The notes: generated by a model not told the origin, from the sequence alone. A stretch of DNA of 64,000 nucleotides from Telluribacter roseus (GCF_017355915.2 NZ_JAFEUV020000003.1:628858-692857), one strand, 5' to 3'. Counted from the first letter of the stretch, positions 43,894 to 53,077 are shown. Program-made: numbers and translations.

Positions 43894-46800
43894 ATGAATA
43901 AAATAAAAGGCTGCCATGGGTGGAGTAAAAACTGGATGGCAATCTTTATGGTCCTGTTCTTTCAATCTTACTACTCTACCGCACAAGAACTACGTTGTGG
44001 TACTCCCGAACCAACGGGAGCCGAAGTAGCCCGCCAAAAATCCAGCCTGACCGCCCTGAATGGGGCACGAAAGGGAGCGCGTACCAGTGGAGGTACTCTA
44101 TACGTGCCGATCCGATTTCATGTACTGCGCCAAGGGGATGGGGCTGGAGGAGCCAGTCTGGGGGAGCTCAATCTGGTTCTGTCTGATCTGAATCAGCATT
44201 ATTTACCGGGAGGTATCCAGTACTACATGGCAGGCAGCACTCCTGACTACATCGACAGCGACATCTACTATGACCTGGACATTACGGAGGAAGCGGCGCT
44301 ATGCGCAACTCATGATGTACCCAATGCCATAAACCTGTACCTGCCGGGCACGATTACCAGCGAGGGCTCCCTTATCACCGGCTATGGCTATTATCCCTCC
44401 ACAAGTGCCATGAGCAACCGGCTCTTTGTCCGTAAGGACAGGGCGCTTGATCATAAAACCATAGCGCACGAGCTGGGGCACTACTTTAATCTGCTACATA
44501 CCTTTTATGGCAATGCCAGTACGGCCGTAGAGAACCGCGAGCTGGTCACACGCGGCGAAGGAGCCAACTGCAACCTAGCGGGTGATCTGGTGTGTGATAC
44601 GCCCGCTGATCCGTACGGGCTACCTGGTACCAGTACCACCGGCTGTACCTACACGGGTACGGCTACGGATGCACGGGGAGAGCAGTTTACGCCTCTTCTT
44701 TCTAACATCATGTCGTACTACTACTCGTGTGGGAATAGGTTTACTCCCGGCCAGTACGCCCGTATAAGTGATGGGGTAGTACTCAGACTAAGCCCGCACA
44801 ACCAGTATACGCTGGATTATGCACCGGCGCCGGGCGAGGTAGTAAGTAACCTGATCGCTACCTATACCGAGCAGGGAGTCCGGCTGGGCTTCACCGATAA
44901 CAACTCTAACGAGAGCGGGTACCTGATCGAGCGCGCTACCTCACCCGATGGACCTTTTGTGGCCCTAACCGGGCTGGCGCCGGATGTTACCACCTACCTC
45001 GACACCCAAGTTGATTCCCATCATACCTACTACTACCGGATCAGGGCTTCGAACGGTCTCGCGTATAGCGCTACTGCGTCGGTGCAGGTACAAAAACACT
45101 ACTGCCGTCCCTCGTATACCACCGCCTGCTCTCCTGTGTTCATTGCCGATTTTTTGCTAAGGAATGCCAGCCAGACGCTGATCAGTACGCTAAACTCAGA
45201 CTGTGGCCAGGGCGGTTACAGCGACTATACCAGCGTCGCGAGTCCGGTGAAGGTGGGAGAAAGGTACACCTTTACGGCCAGAGCGGTAGCAGGTGGAGCA
45301 GGAAGCTACTACAAGCAGCACCTGACCATCTGGATTGATTATAACCAAAATGGTACGTTTGATGGGGCTGAGATGGTGTTTCAGTCCGATGAAAGTACCA
45401 TGATGCTGCCTACCGCATCGGCGTCGTTTACAGTACCATCCACAGCCCTGCCGGGTACTACCCGCATGCGGGTACGGTCGCAGTACCATACCTACGGGCC
45501 GGTTAGTGACCCTTGCGGCCAGCTCGCATTCGGAGAAGTAGAGGACTATACCCTTCAGATCATTACGACTCAGCTGCCGACTATCGCTACCACCTCGTTG
45601 AGTACTAACGTGGTATACCCGGGGGAGAGCCTGGAAGTAGCTTTTGAGACTACGGGAGAATTTGGAGAAGGAAATAGATTTACGGTCCAGCTGGGAGGAG
45701 CTAGTGAGGAGGAGTTCTTTGCCATCCCGACTACCGGAGCGGGTAGTCCACTCACTGTAAAGATTCCGGACGAGCTGGTAGGTGGAACAAACAACCGGGT
45801 ACGCGTGGTGGCCAGTCAACCAGCCACTATGGGTACCGTAAGTACGCAGCTACTACAGCTCAGGCAGTTACCGCCAGCGCCGTTGATTTCAGCCGATAAA
45901 ACTACCATTTGTGAGGGAGAGAAGGTGGTGTTAAGTGCTACGGGCTGCGAAGGTACTGTTACCTGGTCGCACGGGGCTACGGGAGCATCGGTAGAGGTAC
46001 TGCCTGTAACACCCTCCTCCTATACCGCTACCTGTACCGTTGAAGGCCGTACAGGCGGCGCCGCCGATAGTATACGCATCACGGTTCAGCCCAGGGTAAA
46101 GGCTACCATCGGCACTGATGCAGACATACGCCTGGGTGAAAGTACTAAGCTAACCGTAAGGCGTACGGCCGGTGCGTCGCCCTGGGGCTTTACCCTTTCG
46201 GATGGTTCTGTGTATGATAATCTGGTGGATTTGGTGGTGACTGTACCGGTTACACCTGCTGCTACCACTACGTATCGTCTGGTACAGGTGCAGAATATGG
46301 CCTGTGGAGTGGGCGAGGGGAGTGGTGAGGCTACGGTTATAGTTAGTAAGAGTCAGGTAGTGGATCTACAAATCAGGGTACTTCTGGAGGGACCGCTGCG
46401 ACGCAATACAAATCAGATGGTGACCAGCCTGAATCAGCGTGGGCTACTGCCGGGACAAGTACCCGTCAATCCTGCGGCGCCACCTACACTGGCCGGACAG
46501 CCGTATAGCGGGAGCCCCTGGAACTACGCAGGCACCGAATCAGTAGACAGCTATCCGGCTGATGTGGTGGATTGGGTATTGGTAAGCCTGCGTACATCCC
46601 CTTCGGCAAAAGACTTAGTACACCGTATGGCCGCTCTGTTGCATTCGGATGGGCACCTGAGTTTCCCGGGTACATTACCCGAGCTGTACAAAGGGGAGGC
46701 GTACTACCTGGTAGTGGAGCATCGCAACCACCTGGGCGTACTGTCGCACCAGGCCGTGCCGGTACAGAATGGTACCATTTTCTATGATTTCAGCCAGCAG

Positions 46801-47067
46801 GATGCCTACACCGCGACCACGCCCCGCTCGGCCGGACAGAAAAAGATTGGCACCTTATTTGCTATGTTTTCGGGCGATGGAAACAAAGGTTTACCTAATC
46901 AGAACTTTGATCTGAACGTAAACGATTTTAGCCTCTGGAAGCTGTCGAATGGCATTTTTGACCGGTATCAGCAGGCCGACTACACTCTGGACGCTCAGGT
47001 GTCGGTAGCAGATAAGGTACTTTGGAGCCAGAATAACGGCAAATTCTCAATGATCGGCAGGCAGTAG
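43894..47067 (+). CDS. Large secreted M43-type metalloprotease with FN3, GEVED, Ig-like and dockerin-like domains
   Basis: Secreted protein of 1057 residues. A signal peptide (about 1-31) precedes an M43/pappalysin-like protease domain with zinc site HELGHYFNLLH (192-202), CDTP near 234 and the Met-turn NIMSYYYSC near 270. The usual HExxHxxGxxH Gly is Asn here. Then follow a fibronectin-III-like domain (about 305-395), a GEVED domain (about 400-553, WIDYNQNGTFDGAE and GEVEDYTLQI), three Ig-like regions (about 553-825) and a C-terminal region whose last 75 residues form two EF-hand-like repeats (FDLNVNDFSLWKL, YTLDAQVSVADKVLW). There is no usual type IX sorting domain. The next gene is co-oriented, 43 bases away, and shares an Ig-like domain. 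Confidence 0.85.
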   Translation: MNKIKGCHGWSKNWMAIFMVLFFQSYYSTAQELRCGTPEPTGAEVARQKSSLTALNGARKGARTSGGTLYVPIRFHVLRQGDGAGGASLGELNLVLSDLNQHYLPGGIQYYMAGSTPDYIDSDIYYDLDITEEAALCATHDVPNAINLYLPGTITSEGSLITGYGYYPSTSAMSNRLFVRKDRALDHKTIAHELGHYFNLLHTFYGNASTAVENRELVTRGEGANCNLAGDLVCDTPADPYGLPGTSTTGCTYTGTATDARGEQFTPLLSNIMSYYYSCGNRFTPGQYARISDGVVLRLSPHNQYTLDYAPAPGEVVSNLIATYTEQGVRLGFTDNNSNESGYLIERATSPDGPFVALTGLAPDVTTYLDTQVDSHHTYYYRIRASNGLAYSATASVQVQKHYCRPSYTTACSPVFIADFLLRNASQTLISTLNSDCGQGGYSDYTSVASPVKVGERYTFTARAVAGGAGSYYKQHLTIWIDYNQNGTFDGAEMVFQSDESTMMLPTASASFTVPSTALPGTTRMRVRSQYHTYGPVSDPCGQLAFGEVEDYTLQIITTQLPTIATTSLSTNVVYPGESLEVAFETTGEFGEGNRFTVQLGGASEEEFFAIPTTGAGSPLTVKIPDELVGGTNNRVRVVASQPATMGTVSTQLLQLRQLPPAPLISADKTTICEGEKVVLSATGCEGTVTWSHGATGASVEVLPVTPSSYTATCTVEGRTGGAADSIRITVQPRVKATIGTDADIRLGESTKLTVRRTAGASPWGFTLSDGSVYDNLVDLVVTVPVTPAATTTYRLVQVQNMACGVGEGSGEATVIVSKSQVVDLQIRVLLEGPLRRNTNQMVTSLNQRGLLPGQVPVNPAAPPTLAGQPYSGSPWNYAGTESVDSYPADVVDWVLVSLRTSPSAKDLVHRMAALLHSDGHLSFPGTLPELYKGEAYYLVVEHRNHLGVLSHQAVPVQNGTIFYDFSQQDAYTATTPRSAGQKKIGTLFAMFSGDGNKGLPNQNFDLNVNDFSLWKLSNGIFDRYQQADYTLDAQVSVADKVLWSQNNGKFSMIGRQ

Positions 47068-47110
47068 TACTATCCTCGCAGCCTGACTGATAGACACGTA
47101 AACGCTACTT

Positions 47111-47986
47111 ATGAAGTACCACTTATACTCCACGTCACCCCTCCGCTACCTGTTACTCCTCATCCTGTGCCTTGCCTACAGCGCCACGACTATGGCTCAG
47201 AGCGGCCGGTTTGATCTGAGGCTGCGGCAACAGTCTTCCGACTGTGCTACACGTAAGGTGGTGTTTGCGCTTGAAGTCCGGGCCTCCGATGCGGATCATA
47301 CCTTTACCCTGGCTTCGTCTAACCTGCGCTTTTCGTACCCAACTGCCGTGCTCAACAATCCGGTACTGAGTTCGCAGGTGAGTTATGCGACTGGTAACTA
47401 CGGCGCCCAGACTTTCGTGAATCAGGATGGCATTGTAACGATCAACATCAACTACCAGGGCGGTGTACATACCGATACGATCAATGTTAACACCACCTGG
47501 CGGACCGTGTCGCAAATTACGTTTGATATACCCCAGGCTTCGACCGGTTGCTACAGCCTTAACTGGAATACTACCGACTTTCCAAGCCTGGAGGTGTACC
47601 AGTTGGATGGCGGCCCCAGCAACGAAGTACCGGCTACGCTGGGAACCGCTAGTAACGCCACAGGCTGCGCTTTTACAGTTCCAACGGCTACACTAACTGG
47701 TACCCAGAGCGTGGATAAAGACGAGGCGGCTATGCTTACCATCGCATATACGGGTACTGCCCCCTGGAAGGTGACCCTCTCCAACGGCAATACCTACACC
47801 AGCAGCAACACCATGCAGATGATCGAGGTATACCCTACGGCTTCCACTTCGTATACGATTACAAAGGTTGAAGATGCCTGCTCGGTAGGTACCTCCAGTG
47901 GCAGTGCGGTGGTATCTATCAAGGACCCCGGCCCCACATGCCGGACACTCTGTGCACCGATCAGCTATCGGATCATCAGGAACTAG
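47111..47986 (+). CDS. Secreted protein with cohesin-like N-domain and Ig-like C-domain
   Basis: Protein of 291 residues with a signal peptide ending near ATTMAQ. Residues about 30-170 form one beta-sandwich-like domain (VVFALEVRASDADHTFTLAS, SNLRFSYPTAVLNNPV, GIVTININYQGG, TTWRTVSQITFDIP) that resembles cohesin-type modules of Bacteroidota. Residues about 190-275 form an Ig-like domain (LTIAYTGTAPWKVTLSNGNTY ... TSYTITKVEDACSVG) clearly similar to one in the preceding protease. The protein ends shortly after, with no recognised sorting signal. The function is unknown; a partner or surface anchor for the upstream protease is an inference from context. Confidence 0.75.
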   Translation: MKYHLYSTSPLRYLLLLILCLAYSATTMAQSGRFDLRLRQQSSDCATRKVVFALEVRASDADHTFTLASSNLRFSYPTAVLNNPVLSSQVSYATGNYGAQTFVNQDGIVTININYQGGVHTDTINVNTTWRTVSQITFDIPQASTGCYSLNWNTTDFPSLEVYQLDGGPSNEVPATLGTASNATGCAFTVPTATLTGTQSVDKDEAAMLTIAYTGTAPWKVTLSNGNTYTSSNTMQMIEVYPTASTSYTITKVEDACSVGTSSGSAVVSIKDPGPTCRTLCAPISYRIIRN

Positions 47987-48009
47987 CTACTTAGGGTACA
48001 TCTATAACA

Positions 48010-48044
48010 CAAAAGGCCTCTGGACTTAGTCCAGAGGCCTTTTG
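48010..48044. terminator. Bidirectional terminator after the secreted protease pair
   Basis: The inverted repeat CAAAAGGCCTCTGGACT / AGTCCAGAGGCCTTTTG with A and T tracts separates convergent genes. Confidence 0.92.
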
Positions 48045-48060
48045 TTGCATGAGTTATCGC

Positions 48061-48564
48061 TTACTGCTCAGTAGCAGCCCGCTCCGCCATTACCTCCGAC
48101 AGAGGACGCAGGTTAGCCGGAATCTGTTCTTCATCTGTATCGCTGCTGTACGGAAATACATCCAGAATAGTGGTCAGGTTCAGATCCGTCGTTTCGTAGG
48201 GGACCAGCATGGTACGCAGGCTATCGGTGATACGCTCCAGGGCCTGGGTGATATCTTCGGCGTTGAGCAGCATGTAGTTGGTTACCTTCTTTTCTTTCCC
48301 GCTTTTCTCGTCGATGGAGTAGTACACAACCTTAGCCTTAAACCACTTTTCACCCTCTTCGAAGGTAAACAGGTCGGCCAGACGCATACGGGTGATACTG
48401 TTAACTGTAAAGTCCGAAGCACCCGTTACAATCTGCTTGTAGAGCCGGGCTTCGGCTTCGGTATATGAAAGGGCATCAACCAGATAAGTCTCATTGATGG
48501 TCTTTAATTTTCCGCTCTCTTCTTCCTTTTGGTATCGGATTTTTCCTAGGTACCAGCTTGCCAT
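48061..48564 (-). CDS. DUF4494 domain protein
   Basis: Cytoplasmic protein of 167 residues that begins with the DUF4494 signature MASWYLGKIRYQKEEESGKLKTINETYLVDALSYTEAEAR and continues with WFKAKVVYYSIDEKSGKEKKVTNYMLLNAEDI. The family is restricted to Bacteroidota and has no known function; it resembles phage- or recombination-linked proteins in some genomes, but no such context exists here. I chose ATG 48564; sequence upstream of it lacks conservation cues. Confidence 0.82.
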   Translation of the reverse strand: MASWYLGKIRYQKEEESGKLKTINETYLVDALSYTEAEARLYKQIVTGASDFTVNSITRMRLADLFTFEEGEKWFKAKVVYYSIDEKSGKEKKVTNYMLLNAEDITQALERITDSLRTMLVPYETTDLNLTTILDVFPYSSDTDEEQIPANLRPLSEVMAERAATEQ

Positions 48565-48736
48565 GATATATCGATTTGAAATGTTGAACTTCGTAGTCAG
48601 GGCCGCAAAGGTAGCTGCTAACGGGGCGCCTTGCAACGGAAGCTCCACATCTTTTCACCAACAAAAAAAGCATCGTACGCAGGCACGACGCTTCTCAGGA
48701 ATCTATCAGATTTATACTGTACAACAGAGGCGATAC

Positions 48737-48937
48737 TTAGGTAGTCGCTCTTGTCTTCTTGATCTTTTTTCCCCGGTTTTCGCCCCATTCCTCGGCCTTG
48801 GCCGTAGCAATGGCAATGGCTCTGCCTTCTTCGTATCCCTCATCAAGTAAGGCATTGGCAATCTCGATGGCTTTATTGCGTACAGGAGCCATCAGGTTTT
48901 TCATGGAAGCCGGATAGTTTTCTTTGGTCCAGGGCAT
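48737..48937 (-). CDS. Small ChaB/DUF2188-associated-type protein
   Basis: Protein of 66 residues: MPWTKENYPASMKNLMAPVR, then NKAIEIANALLDEGYEEGRAIAIATAKAEEW and a basic tail (NRGKKIKKTRATT). This helix-rich pattern is frequent in Bacteroidota, either alone or joined to a DUF2188 domain, and resembles the ChaB fold. Function unknown. ATG 48937 was chosen because the conserved block starts there. Confidence 0.75.
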   Translation of the reverse strand: MPWTKENYPASMKNLMAPVRNKAIEIANALLDEGYEEGRAIAIATAKAEEWGENRGKKIKKTRATT

Positions 48938-49120
48938 AGCTGTCGATGTTAAAGTGGTGACTTGTATGGGTAGGAAAACAATTATGCCAGAAAGTCTGTA
49001 TTTATGCTGAAAATCAGTTTGCAACTTCCCACATTGGTTTAGTTTTTAGTAAATTTTTGATTTCCACACAAACAAAGAAAAGCTAATTCAACTTAGATAA
49101 GGCATAAACAGACCTTAAAA

Positions 49121-50950
49121 ATGTTATCACCCGATACCTATCTTTACGCATACTTTCTTATTACGCTTCTCCTACTTCTCCTATTTGGTATTGCTATTAG
49201 CCGATATCCCAGTACCTCCCTCTCCAAGATTACAGGGTACGGGTTGGTAGTCTTACCCATAATATACTTCTTTTATATCATTTACAGCCATGCCGTAGAC
49301 ATCCCCTTTACCGATGACTACGAACTGCTCCAGTCGTTTTACAAGCTACTGTATGCTCCCGAGCCCTTAGACAGGGTTAAGGCCTGGTTTGAGCAGGTCA
49401 ATCAGCACCGCTTCGCCTTTGAGCGGGCGGTTATGCTGGGTATTTACCAACTGGCGGGCTCCGAAAACATAAAAATGCAGATCATAGTCGGTGATTTGTT
49501 TCTGCTGGGTATCCTGTTCCTGCTGTATAGGCTTTGGCGGGCAGAGGGCCTATCGCTGGCAGCCTTTGTACCGGTGCCTTTTCTGTTGTTCAACCTGATC
49601 TACCACGAGAATGCCATTTGGGGTATTGCGGCCATTCAGAACACCTCCCTCATCTTTTTTGCCATGCTGGCGGCCTACGCCCTAAGTCTTAATACCACCC
49701 GGGGGTACTACGGGGCACTGGCCTGTACCGTGACCATCACCTTTGTGAGCGGGAGCGGGTTGGCGGTATGGCCAATTGGACTCCTGATCCTGTTCCTGCA
49801 GAAACGGTATAAACACATGGGAATATGGATAGCTGCCGCCGTGGCGGTGGGGCTTTTTTACTTCCTGTTCGACTACGAGTACATCAAAGGTGATAATGCG
49901 GCCCTGTTCAGCCACCTGTTCTATAATCTTATCTATGGGCTGAGTTTCATGGGCGGTACTTTTTATATGGACAGGCCGCATCCACATCCCTCGAGCTACT
50001 ACCTGGATGTAATTGTATCGGTGGTGGCAGGGGCTGTATTGATCACTATATTCGTCTTGTTCTTTCTGCGGATTCTTCAGCAGAAGTCGGCTTCGGTACG
50101 CTGGACCTACTGGTTCTTGCTGGGCAGTATGCTATTTCTGCTGGCTACGGGAGCCATGCTGGTACTTAGCCGGCCGGTTAGTGTCAATATCATCTGGGGA
50201 GGTGAGGTATTTGCCCGCCGGTACATGATTTTTGGTACTGTATTTCTGGTTTGCTGCTACCTGGCAGTGGTGCTCCTGATTAAAAGTTATCCTGCCACCA
50301 TAATGCGGGCATGGGTTGGGGCTTCGCTTGTACTGGCGGTGGGGGTGAATCTGGCGAGCTACTATATTTCGTTGCATCAGGTACGCATCTATCGCGAAGA
50401 TCTTATTGCCGACACCTACTACTGGCCTACGCACCAGATGCTGCTAACTACCGGGCAGGACTACGGGCAGAAGTTTTTTTGGAACCACCCCACCATGATG
50501 ACGGACCTGACGCGTAATCTTGACCGGAGCGGGCTCTACCGGTTCCCGGTGCACCCCCTGACGCCTCTAACAGCCAGCTTAGCGTCTGTGCCGGTACAGG
50601 AAGATCCGGAGCAGAAAGGGATTATGGATATAAAGTCGGAACAAAAGCCAGGCTGGGCGGGAATGGTGAAAAACCGGGTAACCCTCGCCTATGAACTGCC
50701 GGAGGAGCCCACCGGAGAACTCAAGTACGTGGCTTTACGTTCTGACAAGCACCTGTTTCTGTTACCAGCTGTACCCAGGCCCAATCCTTTTATGGATTTT
50801 GTCAGAACGGGCAATTATTACGGTACAGAGTACAAGTATTCCTTCTGGGGGACCAAGTTGTTAACTGATACGTACGAAATCTGGTTGTTGTACGTAGACC
50901 AGGCCGGTAACTGGAGCCGAACGGCAACCGGACAAGTTTTAAACCTTTGA
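49121..50950 (+). CDS. Multispan membrane protein, probable GT-C-type glycosyltransferase
   Basis: Protein of 609 residues with about eleven membrane spans over residues 1-420 and a soluble C-terminal domain of about 170 residues. After the second span comes the acidic motif IPFTDDYELLQSF, in the first external loop where GT-C enzymes keep their catalytic Asp pair, and QHRFAFERAVML follows. The C-terminal part (LKYVALRSDKHLFLLPAV, GTEYKYSFWGTKLL, YEIWLLYVDQ) looks like a strand-rich periplasmic domain. The layout fits a polyprenyl-phosphate-sugar-dependent glycosyltransferase, but I cannot name the family or the sugar. Confidence 0.6.
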   Translation: MLSPDTYLYAYFLITLLLLLLFGIAISRYPSTSLSKITGYGLVVLPIIYFFYIIYSHAVDIPFTDDYELLQSFYKLLYAPEPLDRVKAWFEQVNQHRFAFERAVMLGIYQLAGSENIKMQIIVGDLFLLGILFLLYRLWRAEGLSLAAFVPVPFLLFNLIYHENAIWGIAAIQNTSLIFFAMLAAYALSLNTTRGYYGALACTVTITFVSGSGLAVWPIGLLILFLQKRYKHMGIWIAAAVAVGLFYFLFDYEYIKGDNAALFSHLFYNLIYGLSFMGGTFYMDRPHPHPSSYYLDVIVSVVAGAVLITIFVLFFLRILQQKSASVRWTYWFLLGSMLFLLATGAMLVLSRPVSVNIIWGGEVFARRYMIFGTVFLVCCYLAVVLLIKSYPATIMRAWVGASLVLAVGVNLASYYISLHQVRIYREDLIADTYYWPTHQMLLTTGQDYGQKFFWNHPTMMTDLTRNLDRSGLYRFPVHPLTPLTASLASVPVQEDPEQKGIMDIKSEQKPGWAGMVKNRVTLAYELPEEPTGELKYVALRSDKHLFLLPAVPRPNPFMDFVRTGNYYGTEYKYSFWGTKLLTDTYEIWLLYVDQAGNWSRTATGQVLNL

Positions 50951-51006
50951 ATGGCTGACGCATCTAACCAACCGAAGGCGTCACTGAAACAAATAGATTA
51001 GCTTAT

Positions 51007-51636
51007 ATGAAAAAAGTACTTTTTGGAATACTCGCTCTTATGGTCGCGGTGGTATTCACTCAATGTAGTGTAGGAAGACAGATCAAAGAAGCAAAGGCTT
51101 TGGCTGATTGCAAATTCCAGATCACCTCCGCCGATAGTATCTACCTGGCAGGAATTGATGTACGCGAATTCCGGACTATTACCAATCCCAGTGAATTGGA
51201 TCTGGCTCGTTTCCCTCGTTTGGGTGTGGCGCTACTACGTCGTGATGTACCGCTGAACCTCCGGCTTAACCTCAGCATCATGAACCCTACTAACCGGGTA
51301 GCCGCTGTTAACCAGCTTGAGTATAAGATACTACTGGCCGACACGGAATTATTTAAGGGATTGCTGGATCGTCGTATTGAGGTATCACCTGACTCCGGCA
51401 GGACTACTATACCCATCAGCCTAAGTACCAATGCTTACCAGTTGATCTCTAATCAGCAGACGAGAGATGAATTCCTGGCGATGGTACAGGCCCTGTCGGG
51501 TAGAGCGGATGCCAAGCCGGCCATTCTGACCATACAGGTTAAGCCTACCCTGGCAGTGGGAGATAAGCAAGTAGATTATCCTGGTTATATCACCATCAAG
51601 CAGGAAATCACCAGCAAGACCTTTCTTGGATATTAA
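51007..51636 (+). CDS. LEA type 2-like lipoprotein
   Basis: Protein of 209 residues with a lipoprotein signal peptide (ALMVAVVFTQCSVG; lipid Cys20). The mature part has the beta pattern of LEA type 2 domains: CKFQITSADSIYLAGIDVREF, LGVALLRRDVPLNLRLNLSIMNPTNRVAAVNQLEYKILLADTEL, then a proline- and serine-rich strand region. The function is unknown; it is expected to sit in the periplasm or outer membrane. Convergent with the sugar dehydrogenase gene 15 bases away. Confidence 0.72.
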   Translation: MKKVLFGILALMVAVVFTQCSVGRQIKEAKALADCKFQITSADSIYLAGIDVREFRTITNPSELDLARFPRLGVALLRRDVPLNLRLNLSIMNPTNRVAAVNQLEYKILLADTELFKGLLDRRIEVSPDSGRTTIPISLSTNAYQLISNQQTRDEFLAMVQALSGRADAKPAILTIQVKPTLAVGDKQVDYPGYITIKQEITSKTFLGY

Positions 51637-51651
51637 GAAAAAACAAAGCTT

Positions 51652-53001
51652 TCAGTCGGTCAGGTGGAGTACACCCACGTTGTGAAATTCTATCTGACCG
51701 ACTATATGTAGTCCTCTGACCTGTGGACTTTGGTCCTGAATAGTAACGGTATGGCCGGGACTAATAATAGCTTTTTCAGTACCCGAAGGAAGGCAGTGGC
51801 AGGACCAGGTAGAGGGAGTACTCCAGTTCCCTGACTGTATACTTTCGATTTCATTGGTTTTTATCCGGTATATTTTTCCTTCAAAAAAAGTGGCTACGTA
51901 CAACTCACCTGCCTGATCTTCCCCAAAGGCAACTGGATTTGTTAACTGTACCCCGTGGTCAGTTACAGTAGTGGTCTGATCCAGATTTCGGTAGATACTC
52001 CCTATTCTCCCGGAAGCATTGTCAGTAAACAGGTACCTGCCGTAAAGTGTTGGGTACCTTTGTCCCCGGTACACGTAACCACCTATTACCGATGCTGATT
52101 TATTTCCGTTGTTGTTAAAACCCGGGTACTCATAGATCGGGTTCGTGAAGCTACTACTCGCTGGACAATTGTTATAGGGATGGGTACCCTCGTAACAACT
52201 CCAGCCATAGTTAACTCCCCCCGCAGTTCCGGCCGGTGTAAAATCAATCTCTTCCCAGCCATCCTGGCCGTTTTCTCCGAGCCATAGATCACCTGTCTGT
52301 TTGTCAAAGCTAATCCGCCAGGGGTTCCGCAGACCCAATGCCCATATTTCATCCGGAATATTATCTCCATTACTAATATAGGGATTGGTAGGCGGTATGG
52401 AATAAGGAGTACCTTGGTCCACATTGACTCGAAGTATCTTGCCTTTTAAGGATTGAAGGTTTTGGGCAACCCCTGTGGGGTCACCTACCTCGCCCCGTCC
52501 ACCGGGCTCACCGTCGCCCGTTGGAATATACAAATACCCATCAGCTCCGAACGCAATATCTCCAGCCCGATGCCCACCCTGGTAGGGTACAGTAATTATA
52601 ATTTGCTCACTGGCCGGATTTGAAAAGTCCGGGTTAGTGGCATCCCTTTGGAAGCGGGAAACTACCAGGCTGCCATCCTTCCCAATGTATTTGACAAAGA
52701 AGTAGCCATTGGATGCATAGTTAGGATGAAAAGCTAATCCAAATATACCATTCCATTCCGTATCGCTTAACTTGTGACTAATGTCCAGCAGGGGCAGGGG
52801 GAGCAGGAGGCCACCGGGAGAAATGATTCTTATTTTTCCTCCTACCTCTGCCACATACAGTCTGCCGTCATGGACGGAGGCGATATCGGTTGGTCGGGTC
52901 AGGCCGCTGGCATACTCCTGTACTTGCACAACGGCCGGTTGTGCCATGACTAGACTACCCAATAAAACAACCAGTAAAAAGGTGTGTGTAAGGTGGCTCA
53001 A
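51652..53001 (-). CDS. PQQ-dependent sugar dehydrogenase-like protein (GSDH family)
   Basis: Secreted beta-propeller of 449 residues in the glucose/sorbosone dehydrogenase family. Visible are LTRPTDIASVHDGRLYVAEVGGKIRI, GIFGLAFHPNY, GGHRAGDIAFGADGYLYIPTGDGEPGG, ALGLRNPWRISFD, GENGQDGWEEIDF and NYGWSCYEG. These enzymes oxidise aldose sugars with PQQ in the periplasm. The signal peptide is LLVVLLGSLVMAQ. The only start I find is TTG 53001, as an in-frame stop lies just upstream and no ATG precedes the signal peptide core. The last 60 residues (from SIQSGNWSTPSTWSCHC) form a short strand-rich appendix, perhaps the beginning of a second domain. Confidence 0.85.
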   Translation of the reverse strand: MSHLTHTFLLVVLLGSLVMAQPAVVQVQEYASGLTRPTDIASVHDGRLYVAEVGGKIRIISPGGLLLPLPLLDISHKLSDTEWNGIFGLAFHPNYASNGYFFVKYIGKDGSLVVSRFQRDATNPDFSNPASEQIIITVPYQGGHRAGDIAFGADGYLYIPTGDGEPGGRGEVGDPTGVAQNLQSLKGKILRVNVDQGTPYSIPPTNPYISNGDNIPDEIWALGLRNPWRISFDKQTGDLWLGENGQDGWEEIDFTPAGTAGGVNYGWSCYEGTHPYNNCPASSSFTNPIYEYPGFNNNGNKSASVIGGYVYRGQRYPTLYGRYLFTDNASGRIGSIYRNLDQTTTVTDHGVQLTNPVAFGEDQAGELYVATFFEGKIYRIKTNEIESIQSGNWSTPSTWSCHCLPSGTEKAIISPGHTVTIQDQSPQVRGLHIVGQIEFHNVGVLHLTD

Positions 53002-53077
53002 GATAGTAGTGTGTTAGGTACAGTGTTTATAATGGAAAAATACTAAACTGGCTGTTATTTACTTTATGCTTAATAAG

